Under the pieces are notes generated by a model. That model ran no database searches. It had not been told where the DNA came from and worked only from the letters and a program-made list of their open reading frames with translations. The position numbers were made by a program, and so were the translations under genes. This document shows positions 25,629 to 33,835 of a stretch of 64,000 bases of DNA, piece after piece. Positions within the stretch are counted from its first letter, which is position 1. Each line of letters begins with the position of its first letter. Source of the stretch: Bog-473 sp963754445 (lineage in GTDB: Bacteria > Actinomycetota > Acidimicrobiia > Acidimicrobiales > RAAP-2); assembly GCA_963754445.1 (NCBI GenBank), contig CAVWFT010000002.1:1922001-1986000 (forward strand). The letters run 5' to 3'.

Positions 25629-26825
25629 CTAGGCCCTCGTGCCGCGCGGGCGAGCTCGCAACAATCGGAAGACGAGTCGCATGGGCGCCGTCAGCCGCCA
25701 GGAGCTCGACCGGCGCATGTCGTCGACGACACTTTGGGCATTGGCGGCCACGCCGGCGTAGGCCAGGACGCGGTTCTCCGCGTCCTCGACCTGGCGGTCC
25801 CGCTCGGCGACCTGGGAGGCGTATTTGGAGGCTGACGTGGAGATCTTGGCCGACAGCGTGTCCAGGCGATCCAGAAATTCCCGGGTGAGACTGTCCCGTT
25901 CAAGTTGGGCGGACATCCTCTGTGCTTGGAGGTCCCCTCGCATCTCGCGCACGTCGACGGAGAGCCGGGCGGTCATCTCCTCATAGGCTCTGAGTGCGGC
26001 GAGAAAAGCGGCCCGCTCGGCCGCCTGCCTTTCGTGCATCGTGGCCAAGATGGCGCGCACTGCTGCGGGTGGCATCGGCTGGTTCCAGGCCTCGATGGAC
26101 GGTTCCGCCGCACCGGTCCGCGCCGCCATGGAGTCGGCGGTGGGGTCGGGGAGCCGGTCCAGCAGCTCCACGATCGAACGCTTTCCACCCAGAGGCATCT
26201 GTGCGACCAGGACATGGGCGTCGAGCCCGAAGGCCAGGCGAACGCTTTGGCAGTAGTGACGTTCGATGTCGGCCATGACCTGGTCGATGGCGGGTCCCGT
26301 TGTCGACGGCGACGTCGTCACGACGATGCCGCCCGGACTCATCAGGGCGAGCCATCCGCGGAGATCGATCGGAACCGCACCCGAGTCGTCGAGGGCGACG
26401 ACCAGGAGATCGATCCGCTGATCGCGACCGAACGACGCCAGGGCATCGTCCTCGTTGTCGAAGCCCTCGAACGACGTGCCGAGCACGTCGATGCATGCCT
26501 GCGTCCGCCGCTCGAAGGCGTCGGTGTCGTACCCCATCTGCTCGGGACTCCAGAGGTTCACGAACCGGACCCCCGTCCCCTGGCGTCCGATGGCCTCGTG
26601 GAGAGCGATCAGCGAGGCGGCGTCGGGAGACGCGGCGTCCACGGCGACCGTGGGGCGCTGGGCGGCGACGAGCCACGCGAGGAACGAGCCGAACTGCTTC
26701 GACCACCGGGGTCCAGGGGAGAGATCGACGTCGGCCAGAGACGCCGGTCCCGGGTCTTCGTGGGCGGGGTCGATTTCCTGCGCCACGACCAGGGGGGTGC
26801 CGGTCGGCCGGACGAACCCCGTCAC
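25629..26825 (-). CDS. Methyltransferase-like protein with coiled coil and shared glycan-cluster tail
   Basis: A 398-residue protein. The first 210 residues resemble a degenerate class I methyltransferase: FLAWLVAAQRPTVAVDAASPDAA stands where motif I should be but lacks GxGxG, RFVNLWSPEQMGYDT, IDLLVVALDDSG, and LMSPGGIVVTTSPSTTG. It may bind a substrate without methylating. Residues about 275-375 are a long charged helix (RLSVDVREMRGDLQAQRMSAQ). The tail RRSSSWRLTAPMRLVFRLL is near-identical in pattern to that of the 21,383-22,462 product. It is first gene of a minus-strand pair with the GT2-GT4 enzyme. Confidence 0.65.
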   Translation of the reverse strand: MTGFVRPTGTPLVVAQEIDPAHEDPGPASLADVDLSPGPRWSKQFGSFLAWLVAAQRPTVAVDAASPDAASLIALHEAIGRQGTGVRFVNLWSPEQMGYDTDAFERRTQACIDVLGTSFEGFDNEDDALASFGRDQRIDLLVVALDDSGAVPIDLRGWLALMSPGGIVVTTSPSTTGPAIDQVMADIERHYCQSVRLAFGLDAHVLVAQMPLGGKRSIVELLDRLPDPTADSMAARTGAAEPSIEAWNQPMPPAAVRAILATMHERQAAERAAFLAALRAYEEMTARLSVDVREMRGDLQAQRMSAQLERDSLTREFLDRLDTLSAKISTSASKYASQVAERDRQVEDAENRVLAYAGVAANAQSVVDDMRRSSSWRLTAPMRLVFRLLRARPRGTRA

Positions 26826-27213
26826 GGATGTCGGTGGTTGGTCGGGTTCGGCACGGTACGAGGGAAGAGTGGCATGTGAACTGGGGTTTTCGTGGTCGAT
26901 TCAGCTGTGGGGAACAGATCTTCCAGGCACGCCTGAGTCAGTGACGAATCCTAGCGTCGGCCGTGCGTGCCGAGTGTCCGTGCGCTCGAGCCCGCACCCG
27001 TCGTCGAAGGGCCGGCCAGTCTTGGCGCGGGCGGTGGTGGCGACCCGACGAGCGCTGCCGCGTCGCCGAAATGACGACTGGTACTGTGCTGCGATGCCGG
27101 GCCGTGACCGCAGGGCGGTAGGTACCGCATCATCGTCTCCCGTGAGCGCCGTGCCTGGTTCGCCGCGGGAATCCGATGCCTGAGTAATCGATCTCGGCAG
27201 ACGACCCGTACGC
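26826..27213. other. 388-base intergenic region between divergent glycan genes
   Basis: This gap separates the minus-strand methyltransferase-like gene from the plus-strand membrane-protein gene. It must hold promoters for both, but no box pair is convincing. On the minus strand TTCACA and TACCGT are 16 bases apart, ending 27 bases before the GTG. On the plus strand TACTGT (27082-27087) has no -35. Open frames in it are short and rich in Arg/Ser with no conserved look. Nothing else was seen. Confidence 0.5.
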
Positions 27214-29031
27214 GTGAGCACCACGACCATCAACCCGCCCCCACGGACGAGCGACGAGCGCCCGGGCGCGTCGCCCTCCTACGGGCCCTGGTGGGGAGTC
27301 GGTGTCGCCCTCGCCGTCTATCTCGCACTGGCCTTCATCGCCAACGCGCACGTCTGGGCGGATGGGTTTGCCCATACCTTGCAACGATCGGGCGGCCAGG
27401 ACACCAGCGAGGAGGTCTGGTTCTTGGCCCAGACTCCGTGGGCCCTGGTGCACGGAGTCAATCCCTTCTTCACGACATGGTTGAACGCTCCCGTCGGCAT
27501 CAATCTGATGGACAACACGACCATGGCGCTCCTCGGCCTCCTGGGGACGCCGATCACCCTGGTGTTCGGGCCGATCGCCACCTACAACGTGATGATCGTC
27601 CTCGGCTTTGCCGGTTCGGCCATGGCCTTCTATCTCATGGCGCGCCGGCTCGTGCACTGGTGGCCGGCGGCGTTCGTCGGTGGCCTCCTCTACGGGTTTT
27701 CCCCCTTTGCCGTCGCGGTGGGATCGGGCCACCTCTTCCTCCTCTTCCAGGTGTTCCCGCCGCTGATCGCACTCGTGGTGATCCACTTCGTGCAGGCGGA
27801 TTGCCGTTCGCCGTGGACGCACGGCGCCGCCTTGGGCGCCTGCTTGGCCGGGCAGTTCTTCGTCTCCACGGAAATGTTCGCCTCTCTCTGCGTCATGATG
27901 GTGCTGGCGTGCGTGGTCGCTGTCCCCTTGTGGCGCGGATCGAAATTGACGGTGGACCATCGCGCCGTGGGCAAAGCGGTTTCGATGGCCATCATCGTGA
28001 CGATCCTGGTGCTCGGGTACGGGGCCTGGATGGCGTTTCGCGGGCCGCAGCACATCACGGGTCCCGCCCAGTCCGCCTCCGCTCTGGTCGGACTGTCGAA
28101 CGACCCCCTCGGGGTGGTGGCGCCGACGGCCAATCAGCACTTCACGTTCGGTCACCAATCCGTGGCCGACAAGTTGGTGGCCGTGCGCGCGCCGGACTGG
28201 TACACCATTCGGGCCAGCGCGCTCGCCGAGAACGGGGACTACGTGGGGATCCCACTGGTGATCGTCCTGGCCGTCGGCCTGATCCTCTTGCGGCGAAGAA
28301 GGCTCTTGGTCTTCTTCGGCATCCTGGCCGCCGGGGCCCTGGTCCTGTCGATGGGCCCGTACCTGCACCTCGACGGTCATCGCACGGGAATCCCACTGCC
28401 CTTCGACGCGCTGGCCCATCTCCCCCTGCTCGACAGCGCGGTCAGCGCTCGGTACGCGTCGTACTTCTGGCTCTTCGCCGCCCTGGTGCTGGCCGGCATC
28501 GTGGACTCCCTGTACCGGGTCACCGAGGCGACCGGTCGAAGGCGGGGCGCTGTGCTCTGTGCAGCCCTGTGCGTCGGTGCCCTGCTCCCGCTGGTGCCGG
28601 CATGGCCGTACCGTGCGGCATCGGCGGCGGTCCCGTCGTGGTTCACCGCGCAGGGACGGTCGTTGCCGACGGGTTCGACCGTTCTCGTCTATCCGGGCGC
28701 CAATGCCGTGCATGCCGAAGCGATGCTGTGGCAGGCGATGGCGGACGAGAACTTTCGCATGCCCGGTGGCTACGCGGTGTTCGCCACGCCCGGGGGAGCC
28801 GCCAGCTTCGCCCCGGCCTCGAGCCTGCTCGGCACGGAGCTCAACTTCTGCGACGCGGGCTACGTGCCGCAGATCACGGATCGAGCGGTCCGGGAGGGCA
28901 TCCGTCGGGTGGGTGCGACCACGGTCGTCGTCGTGCCGGGCTACAAGGGGTCCCCCTGCGCCACGCGTCTGTTCGACGACGCCTTGGGCCCGCACCTGTC
29001 GGTCGGCGGCGTGGAGGTGTGGCGCCCCTGA
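27214..29031 (+). CDS. Polytopic membrane protein, GT39/YfhO-like glycosyltransferase candidate
   Basis: The 605-residue protein has about eleven hydrophobic segments, beginning GVGVALAVYLALAFIANAHVW. The first large extracytoplasmic loop carries acidic residues (GGQDTSEEVWFLAQTPWAL), and NPFFTTWLNAPVG is similar to the catalytic-side loops of GT-C enzymes. The C-terminal 120 residues are a soluble extracytoplasmic domain (PTGSTVLVYPGANAVHAEAML, TTVVVVPGYKG). Such proteins transfer sugars from polyprenyl-phosphate carriers, but no catalytic motif is certain. GTG 27214 lacks a clear Shine-Dalgarno. Its TGA and the convergent gene's stop abut as TGATCA. Confidence 0.65.
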   Translation: MSTTTINPPPRTSDERPGASPSYGPWWGVGVALAVYLALAFIANAHVWADGFAHTLQRSGGQDTSEEVWFLAQTPWALVHGVNPFFTTWLNAPVGINLMDNTTMALLGLLGTPITLVFGPIATYNVMIVLGFAGSAMAFYLMARRLVHWWPAAFVGGLLYGFSPFAVAVGSGHLFLLFQVFPPLIALVVIHFVQADCRSPWTHGAALGACLAGQFFVSTEMFASLCVMMVLACVVAVPLWRGSKLTVDHRAVGKAVSMAIIVTILVLGYGAWMAFRGPQHITGPAQSASALVGLSNDPLGVVAPTANQHFTFGHQSVADKLVAVRAPDWYTIRASALAENGDYVGIPLVIVLAVGLILLRRRRLLVFFGILAAGALVLSMGPYLHLDGHRTGIPLPFDALAHLPLLDSAVSARYASYFWLFAALVLAGIVDSLYRVTEATGRRRGAVLCAALCVGALLPLVPAWPYRAASAAVPSWFTAQGRSLPTGSTVLVYPGANAVHAEAMLWQAMADENFRMPGGYAVFATPGGAASFAPASSLLGTELNFCDAGYVPQITDRAVREGIRRVGATTVVVVPGYKGSPCATRLFDDALGPHLSVGGVEVWRP

Positions 29032-29961
29032 TCACGGGGTCGCACCGAGTATCCGAGCCAGTTGACCGCAGGCCAGTGCCGCGTCGCCGTAGCGGGCGTC
29101 CGCATATGCCTGCCCGCGCTGCGAGGCTGAGGCCCGGGCTGCTGCGGGCCTCAGCTGCTCGACCGCGGCGATCAGGTCCCCCGGGTCGTGAAAGGCGGCA
29201 CCGCCCCCGGCGAGGGCATGCTCGAGCGCCGCGGGCGATCCGGCGGGAACGACGATCGGCGTTCCGAGCCGCAGTGCTTCGACGCATTCGCGGGCCAGGT
29301 GACTCCCCGGGCTGAGATCGATGCACAGTCGGGCATGGGCCATCAGTCGCCACAGATCCATGCGGGTGTCCACCGAGACGACCCCGCGCTTGGCGCGTCC
29401 CTTCCAGGCGGTGGCCTTCGCATCATGGACGACGACCAGGTCGTCGTCCATGAACGCGGCGGAGAGCCAGGCCGCCTCGTCCGGATACTCGCCGTCCGCA
29501 GGTCCCGCCAGCACGAGCTGGTAATCGGTGAAGCCGAAACCGTGGTGCCGGTGGACGTGCGCCAGATCGTTGACCGGTACCGGGACGTGGACGACGTCAT
29601 CGTGCGGGTTCGGCCGGGCCACCGACAGTTGTCTCCAGGCGGCAGGGTGCTCGCCCGAAGAGTCCAGGTAGAGCACGGCCCGCGGATCGGACGCCGCCAA
29701 GAGGTCGGCGACCTCGCTGCTCAGGTCGTCGACGAGGACATCGTGACCGCCGAGGGCAAGATCGGCCGGCAGCCGAGGGGAGGGAGACACGCCCATGGTG
29801 ACGAGGTCGAAGGCACCATCGGCCCGGCGTTGGCCCAGGGGCCCGTCGACGAGCACCGAGACCGGCGCAAGTCGAGAGGCGACTCCGGCGAGGGCGCGTG
29901 ACACGAAGGACAGTTCGTGTCGAGGTGCCAGCCAGTGCTGCGAGACGACGACGACACTCAC
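29032..29961 (-). CDS. GT-B fold glycosyltransferase (group 1-like), short
   Basis: A 309-residue protein starting MSVVVVSQHWLAPRHELSFV. The N-terminal half looks like the acceptor domain of a GT-B enzyme. The C-terminal half has strands DYQLVLAGPADGEYP and a motif LCIDLSPGSHLARECVEALRLGTPIVVPAGSPAALEHA, which corresponds to the conserved donor-binding E-x7-E region of GT4. It is shorter than typical GT4 enzymes (about 370 residues), so the donor domain may be trimmed. It is last in a three-gene minus-strand operon (32,046 to 29,032) with one base between it and the preceding gene. Confidence 0.68.
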   Translation of the reverse strand: MSVVVVSQHWLAPRHELSFVSRALAGVASRLAPVSVLVDGPLGQRRADGAFDLVTMGVSPSPRLPADLALGGHDVLVDDLSSEVADLLAASDPRAVLYLDSSGEHPAAWRQLSVARPNPHDDVVHVPVPVNDLAHVHRHHGFGFTDYQLVLAGPADGEYPDEAAWLSAAFMDDDLVVVHDAKATAWKGRAKRGVVSVDTRMDLWRLMAHARLCIDLSPGSHLARECVEALRLGTPIVVPAGSPAALEHALAGGGAAFHDPGDLIAAVEQLRPAAARASASQRGQAYADARYGDAALACGQLARILGATP

Positions 29962-29962
29962 G

Positions 29963-30367
29963 TCACTCGCCGGCGGGCGGCCGCAGGCGACGCTGCACGT
30001 CGAGGACCTCCGCTCGCAGGAGAGTCACTTCCTGACCGAGCGTGCCGTTGACATCCGACGCGACCTCTTCGAGTCGCGCCATGCGTTCCGCCAGATCGTC
30101 ACAGAAGGACGCGAGCGATTCGGTGGCCTGCGCGACCGAGGCCAGGATCTGGCGGTCGGCCCGGCCCGAGATCCGGCGCAGCCACCCGCGCGCCTGTCGA
30201 CGGGCCGGTCCGCGCTCGTGCTGGGCCTGATGTTCGATCGCCGCCCGGAGCGACACCACCGCAGGGAGATCGCGGGCGCGTCCGAGGGGCGGGGGTGCAT
30301 CGAGGGGCCGGCCGAAGGGCGACGGCGCGTGCGAGGACGCTACTGAGCGGTCAGGGTCGTGCGCCAT
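29963..30367 (-). CDS. Small helical/coiled-coil protein in the glycan operon
   Basis: A 134-residue protein starting MAHDPDRSVASSHAPSP. After a Pro-rich N-terminus it is helical: LPAVVSLRAAIEHQAQHERG, a basic patch RRQARGWLRRISGRADRQI, and a C-terminal heptad-like stretch (ASVAQATESLASFCDDLAERMARLEEVA, QEVTLLRAEVLDVQRRL). I do not recognise a family. It is sandwiched between two transferase genes. The start overlaps the upstream GT2 gene by 28 bases, and it ends one base before the next start. A scaffolding or docking role is a guess from the coiled coil and context. Further upstream in-frame ATGs (30376) and GTGs exist. Confidence 0.6.
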   Translation of the reverse strand: MAHDPDRSVASSHAPSPFGRPLDAPPPLGRARDLPAVVSLRAAIEHQAQHERGPARRQARGWLRRISGRADRQILASVAQATESLASFCDDLAERMARLEEVASDVNGTLGQEVTLLRAEVLDVQRRLRPPAGE

Positions 30368-32046
30368 CGGTTCCATGCATCCTCTTCGATGTCGGTGGCC
30401 AGCCCACACGAGGCGTCGCGCCGCGTGAGGTGTGGATTCAAGAAGCGATCACCGGCGTGGATCTGATCCTCCCAGCGGGCGATGAAGCGCAGCGTGTCAT
30501 CGACACCACCCGCCGTGCCACGGCTCGGCGACTCGTAGTGGACCAGCAGCGCCCTCGGCTCGTATACGACGCGAAAGCCCGATCTCCATGCCCGCAGGCA
30601 GAAGTCGACGTCGTTGAGGTCCACCCCCAACGACTCGTCGAATCCGTCGAGGAGGTCGAAGACCTCCCGTCTCGTGGCCAGGCAGGCGCCGGTCACGGCG
30701 GAGCACTCCCGAGCCGCCACGGCCATGTGCAGGTACCCGGGTCGATCGGCGGGCAGGCCGGCGAGTGGATGGCCGGCGGCACCGGAGAGCCCCAGGACGA
30801 GGCCGCAGTGCTGGAGTCGTCGATCGGGATAGACCAGCCTGGCACCAACGGCACCGACGGCGGGTCGGAGGGACTGGGACACCAGAGCGTGGAGCCATCC
30901 CGTTCCGATCGCTTCGATGTCGTTGTTGAGGAACAGGAGGACGTCGCCCGTCGCCAGCTCCGCGCCACGATTGTTGAGTTCCGCCCAGTTGAACGGCCTG
31001 GGGTCGTGCAGCAGCCGTACGTCGCTCCTCGTCACGAGCCGCTCCAACAGGGTCAAGGTCTCCAGATCGGACGATCCGTTGTCGACGAGCACGAACTCGA
31101 CGTCGTCCCCTCGTGTCGTCTCGGTCACCGAGTCGATGCACGTCCTCAGGAACTGGGGCTGATCGCGGAACGGGACGATGATGCTGACCCTGGCGCTGGG
31201 GTGGGCCCGGTCGACGTGGACGACGTCGGGCCACTCCGTGGGCTCGACGGTGGCCGGTTCCGCGCGGCGGCGCAGCGCCTCTCGCACCGGCACCGTGCTG
31301 ATGCCCGGTCGCCTCTCAACCGTTCGATGGCACAACACCTCGGGCAGATGGATCACCTGCCGGGCCGCGTCACACGCCGCCAGCGCGAGATCGTGCTCCA
31401 GAGCGGGCCCGTCGTCGGCCACCAGGGGGGGCAGACGGCGGGCGACGGCGGCCCCGATCGCCATCGGGCGCCCAACATAGGCGGAGGAGAGGAGAAAATC
31501 GGGAGCGAAGTCGGGTTTGAGGCATGGCGAGACGTAGGCGCCGTCGATGGTGGCCACGTCCTCGTCGGCGTAGACCACGGCGTCGGGGGTCAGGGCGCCC
31601 GCCAGGAGGGAGACTGCGTCGGGTGCCCAGAGGTCGCCCTCGTAGAGCGGCACCGCAGGCAGGTCGAGGGACCGGATCGACTCGAGTAGGAGGTCTCGCC
31701 CGGTCGGTCCATGCGGGGCGCGGTGCACGCGTATATTGCCCCGCCTCCGCCGCGGCACATGCTGTCTGACGAGTGCCGCGAACCGTTCGGGCTCCTCGGT
31801 GGCGATCGTGAGCCGCCAACGACGACTCGTCTGCCGGACCAGCCCGCGGAGCGTCCTTCCGATGGCGGCAGCCGAGCACCGATCGGTCACCATGATCAGG
31901 TGCAGCGGGGGATGTCCTGCCGGCGGGCGGAGCCGGGCCCGCGCGTGCTCGCGGCGGCGCACCCACGCGTCGTAGGCCGCCGGGTTTTCGGCCACGTCGC
32001 CGGGCAACCGGGGCACCTCCCGCGAAGCGAAAAGCACCCGTTCCAC
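30340..32046 (-). CDS. GT2 glycosyltransferase with N-terminal second GT-A-like domain
   Basis: The 568-residue protein has a complete C-terminal GT2 domain (about 270-530): ARVSIIVPFRDQP, EFVLVDNGSSD, WAELNNRGAELATGDVLLFLNNDIEAIG (metal-binding Asn-Asp), and VDLNDVDFCLRAWRSG. The N-terminal half is a diverged GT-A fold (LHLIMVTDRCSAAAIGRTL, AVVYADEDVATIDG, PDFAPDFLLSSAYVG), as in large rhamnan-type two-domain transferases. It probably extends a surface polysaccharide. On the minus strand TAGATT lies six bases before the GTG, suggesting a leaderless mRNA. It leads a three-gene operon. Confidence 0.83.
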   Translation of the reverse strand: MERVLFASREVPRLPGDVAENPAAYDAWVRRREHARARLRPPAGHPPLHLIMVTDRCSAAAIGRTLRGLVRQTSRRWRLTIATEEPERFAALVRQHVPRRRRGNIRVHRAPHGPTGRDLLLESIRSLDLPAVPLYEGDLWAPDAVSLLAGALTPDAVVYADEDVATIDGAYVSPCLKPDFAPDFLLSSAYVGRPMAIGAAVARRLPPLVADDGPALEHDLALAACDAARQVIHLPEVLCHRTVERRPGISTVPVREALRRRAEPATVEPTEWPDVVHVDRAHPSARVSIIVPFRDQPQFLRTCIDSVTETTRGDDVEFVLVDNGSSDLETLTLLERLVTRSDVRLLHDPRPFNWAELNNRGAELATGDVLLFLNNDIEAIGTGWLHALVSQSLRPAVGAVGARLVYPDRRLQHCGLVLGLSGAAGHPLAGLPADRPGYLHMAVAARECSAVTGACLATRREVFDLLDGFDESLGVDLNDVDFCLRAWRSGFRVVYEPRALLVHYESPSRGTAGGVDDTLRFIARWEDQIHAGDRFLNPHLTRRDASCGLATDIEEDAWNRWRTTLTAQ

Positions 32047-32052
32047 GCAGGC

Positions 32053-32058
32053 AATCTA
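32053..32058 (-). promoter_or_regulatory. Putative -10 box of leaderless promoter for the GT2 operon
   Basis: On the minus strand TAGATT is followed by GCCTGC and then the GTG at 32046. Six bases from box to start codon match a leaderless start. There is no Shine-Dalgarno and no clear -35. Confidence 0.45.
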
Positions 32059-32124
32059 CTGGAGATGGGTGGGTCGACCCTGACGCGTTGGCGCTGGTGA
32101 GGGCAGACCTGCCACGATGCGCCG

Positions 32125-33831
32125 ATGCGGAATTCCGACCGCTTGCTCATGGGCCCCGGGCCGTCCAATCCCTATCCGGCCGTGACCATGGCACTGGCCG
32201 GTCCGCTCCTGGGTCATCTCGACCCTGAGTTCCTGGCCATCCTCGACGGCACCGCCGACCGACTCCGCCAGGTCTTCGGGACCGCCAATCCCCTGACTCT
32301 GCCCGTGAGCGGCACCGGGTCCGCCGGCATGGAGGCGGCGTTCGCGAACATCGTGCGGCCCGGCGCGGTGGTGGTCATCGGGGTCAACGGCGTCTTCGGC
32401 GAGCGGATGTGCGACGTGGCCGACCGGCTGGGGGCCGAGGTGGTGCGGGTCGACGCGGAGTGGGGGCAGCCGCTCGAACCGGCCCGCCTGCTGGCGGCAC
32501 ACGAGGCACCGGCCGTGATCGCCCTCGTGCATGCCGAGACGTCGACCGGCGTGCGCAACGACGTCGAGGCGGTGGGGCGGGAACGAGGGGAGGCATTGCT
32601 CCTGGTCGACATGGTGACCTCGCTCGGAGGTATCGAGACCTCCGTGGACGACTGGGGTGTCGACATCGCGTACAGCGGGACACAGAAGTGCCTGGGCGTG
32701 CCACCCGGACTGGCGCCCTTCACCCTGTCCGAGCGGGGCCGCGAGCGGATGGTCGAGCGGCCTGCGAGCTGGTACTTCGACCTCAACCTCATCGCCAAAT
32801 ACGTCTCGAGCTCGTCTGCCGGTGGGCGGGTGTACCACCACACCGCGCCGGTGGCCATGATCGCCGCGCTCCATGCCGGCCTCGGCGCCCTCCTCGACGA
32901 GGGTCTCGAGGCGGCCCGGCGGCGCCATGCCGAGTGCGGCCAGTTGCTCCAGGATGGTCTGGAGGACATGGGGCTCGAGCTGTTGGTCAAGCCCGAGTAC
33001 CGCCTGCCGCAACTCACGACGGTCCGTATCCCGGACGGGGTCGATGACGCCGCCGTCCGCCGCCGGCTGCTCGAGGAGTACGAGATAGAGATCGGTGCCG
33101 GGGCCGGGAAGCTGGCCGGTCAGATCTGGCGCATCGGGTGCATGGGTCACACGGCGCGTCGGCGGAACGTGCTCGCGCTCCTGGGCGCGTTGAAGGAGGT
33201 GCTGGACGCGTCGAGCGCGGCCCGTGCGGTGCGTCACGCACCGCTCCAGTTGCGGGGCCGGCGGGTCCTGCTGCGTTCGTTGAACGAGGACGACTTTCCG
33301 GCCTGGCACGAGGTGCGATCCCGCTGTGCGGACTGGTTGTTGCGCTGGGAGCCCCGTCCGAAGGGGGCGCCCGTGCCCTCGGAGGATCGGCCCAGCTTCG
33401 CGGCCCGTTGCGGCATCCGGGAACGGGAGCGGCACCTCGGGACCGGCTATGGGTTCGGGATCTTCGTCGGGGAGCGTTTCGCCGGAGAAGTCACGCTCTC
33501 GTCGATCCAGCGTGGCCCGTTCCAGAGCGGTTGCATCGGGTACTGGGTCGACGAGGCCCTCGCCGGGCGAGGGCTGGTGCCCGAAGCGGTCGTGGTGACA
33601 CTGCGATTTGCCTTCGAGGCCATCTCGCTCCATCGCGTCGAGATCTCCATCATTCCGAGGAACAGTGCCAGCCGGCGCGTCGTGGAAAAGCTTGGGGTGC
33701 GCGACGAGGGAATCGCCCAGCGCTACCTCGAGATCGACGGGGTCTGGGAGGACCACGTGCGCTACGGCATCACCGCGGAGGAGTGGGCCGTCCGCGAGGC
33801 AGGTCTCATCGCCGAGTGGATCGGCTCCTGA
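32125..33831 (+). CDS. Class V aminotransferase fused to a GNAT acetyltransferase
   Basis: The 568-residue protein is a two-enzyme fusion. Residues 1 to about 370 are a PLP aminotransferase of the alanine/serine-glyoxylate type: LLMGPGPSNPYPAV, VSGTGSAGMEAAF (phosphate-binding), VHAETSTGV, VDMVTSLGG and AYSGTQKCLGVPPG, where Lys188 is the Schiff-base lysine. Residues about 378-565 are a RimJ/RimL-type GNAT: LRGRRVLLRSLNEDDFPAW, IGYWVDEALAGRGLVPEAV (acetyl-CoA loop) and NSASRRVVEKLG. No stop or frame break separates them, and both halves keep their key residues. Sequential transamination and N-acetylation of an amino acid or amino sugar is possible but unproven. It is convergent with the epimerase gene. 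Confidence 0.85.
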   Translation: MRNSDRLLMGPGPSNPYPAVTMALAGPLLGHLDPEFLAILDGTADRLRQVFGTANPLTLPVSGTGSAGMEAAFANIVRPGAVVVIGVNGVFGERMCDVADRLGAEVVRVDAEWGQPLEPARLLAAHEAPAVIALVHAETSTGVRNDVEAVGRERGEALLLVDMVTSLGGIETSVDDWGVDIAYSGTQKCLGVPPGLAPFTLSERGRERMVERPASWYFDLNLIAKYVSSSSAGGRVYHHTAPVAMIAALHAGLGALLDEGLEAARRRHAECGQLLQDGLEDMGLELLVKPEYRLPQLTTVRIPDGVDDAAVRRRLLEEYEIEIGAGAGKLAGQIWRIGCMGHTARRRNVLALLGALKEVLDASSAARAVRHAPLQLRGRRVLLRSLNEDDFPAWHEVRSRCADWLLRWEPRPKGAPVPSEDRPSFAARCGIRERERHLGTGYGFGIFVGERFAGEVTLSSIQRGPFQSGCIGYWVDEALAGRGLVPEAVVVTLRFAFEAISLHRVEISIIPRNSASRRVVEKLGVRDEGIAQRYLEIDGVWEDHVRYGITAEEWAVREAGLIAEWIGS

Positions 33832-33835
33832 CGAA

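Noticed and set aside
26901..27233. Short open frames on both strands in the 388-base intergenic gap
   Set aside because: No ribosome-binding site, Arg/Ser-rich composition and no conserved look.
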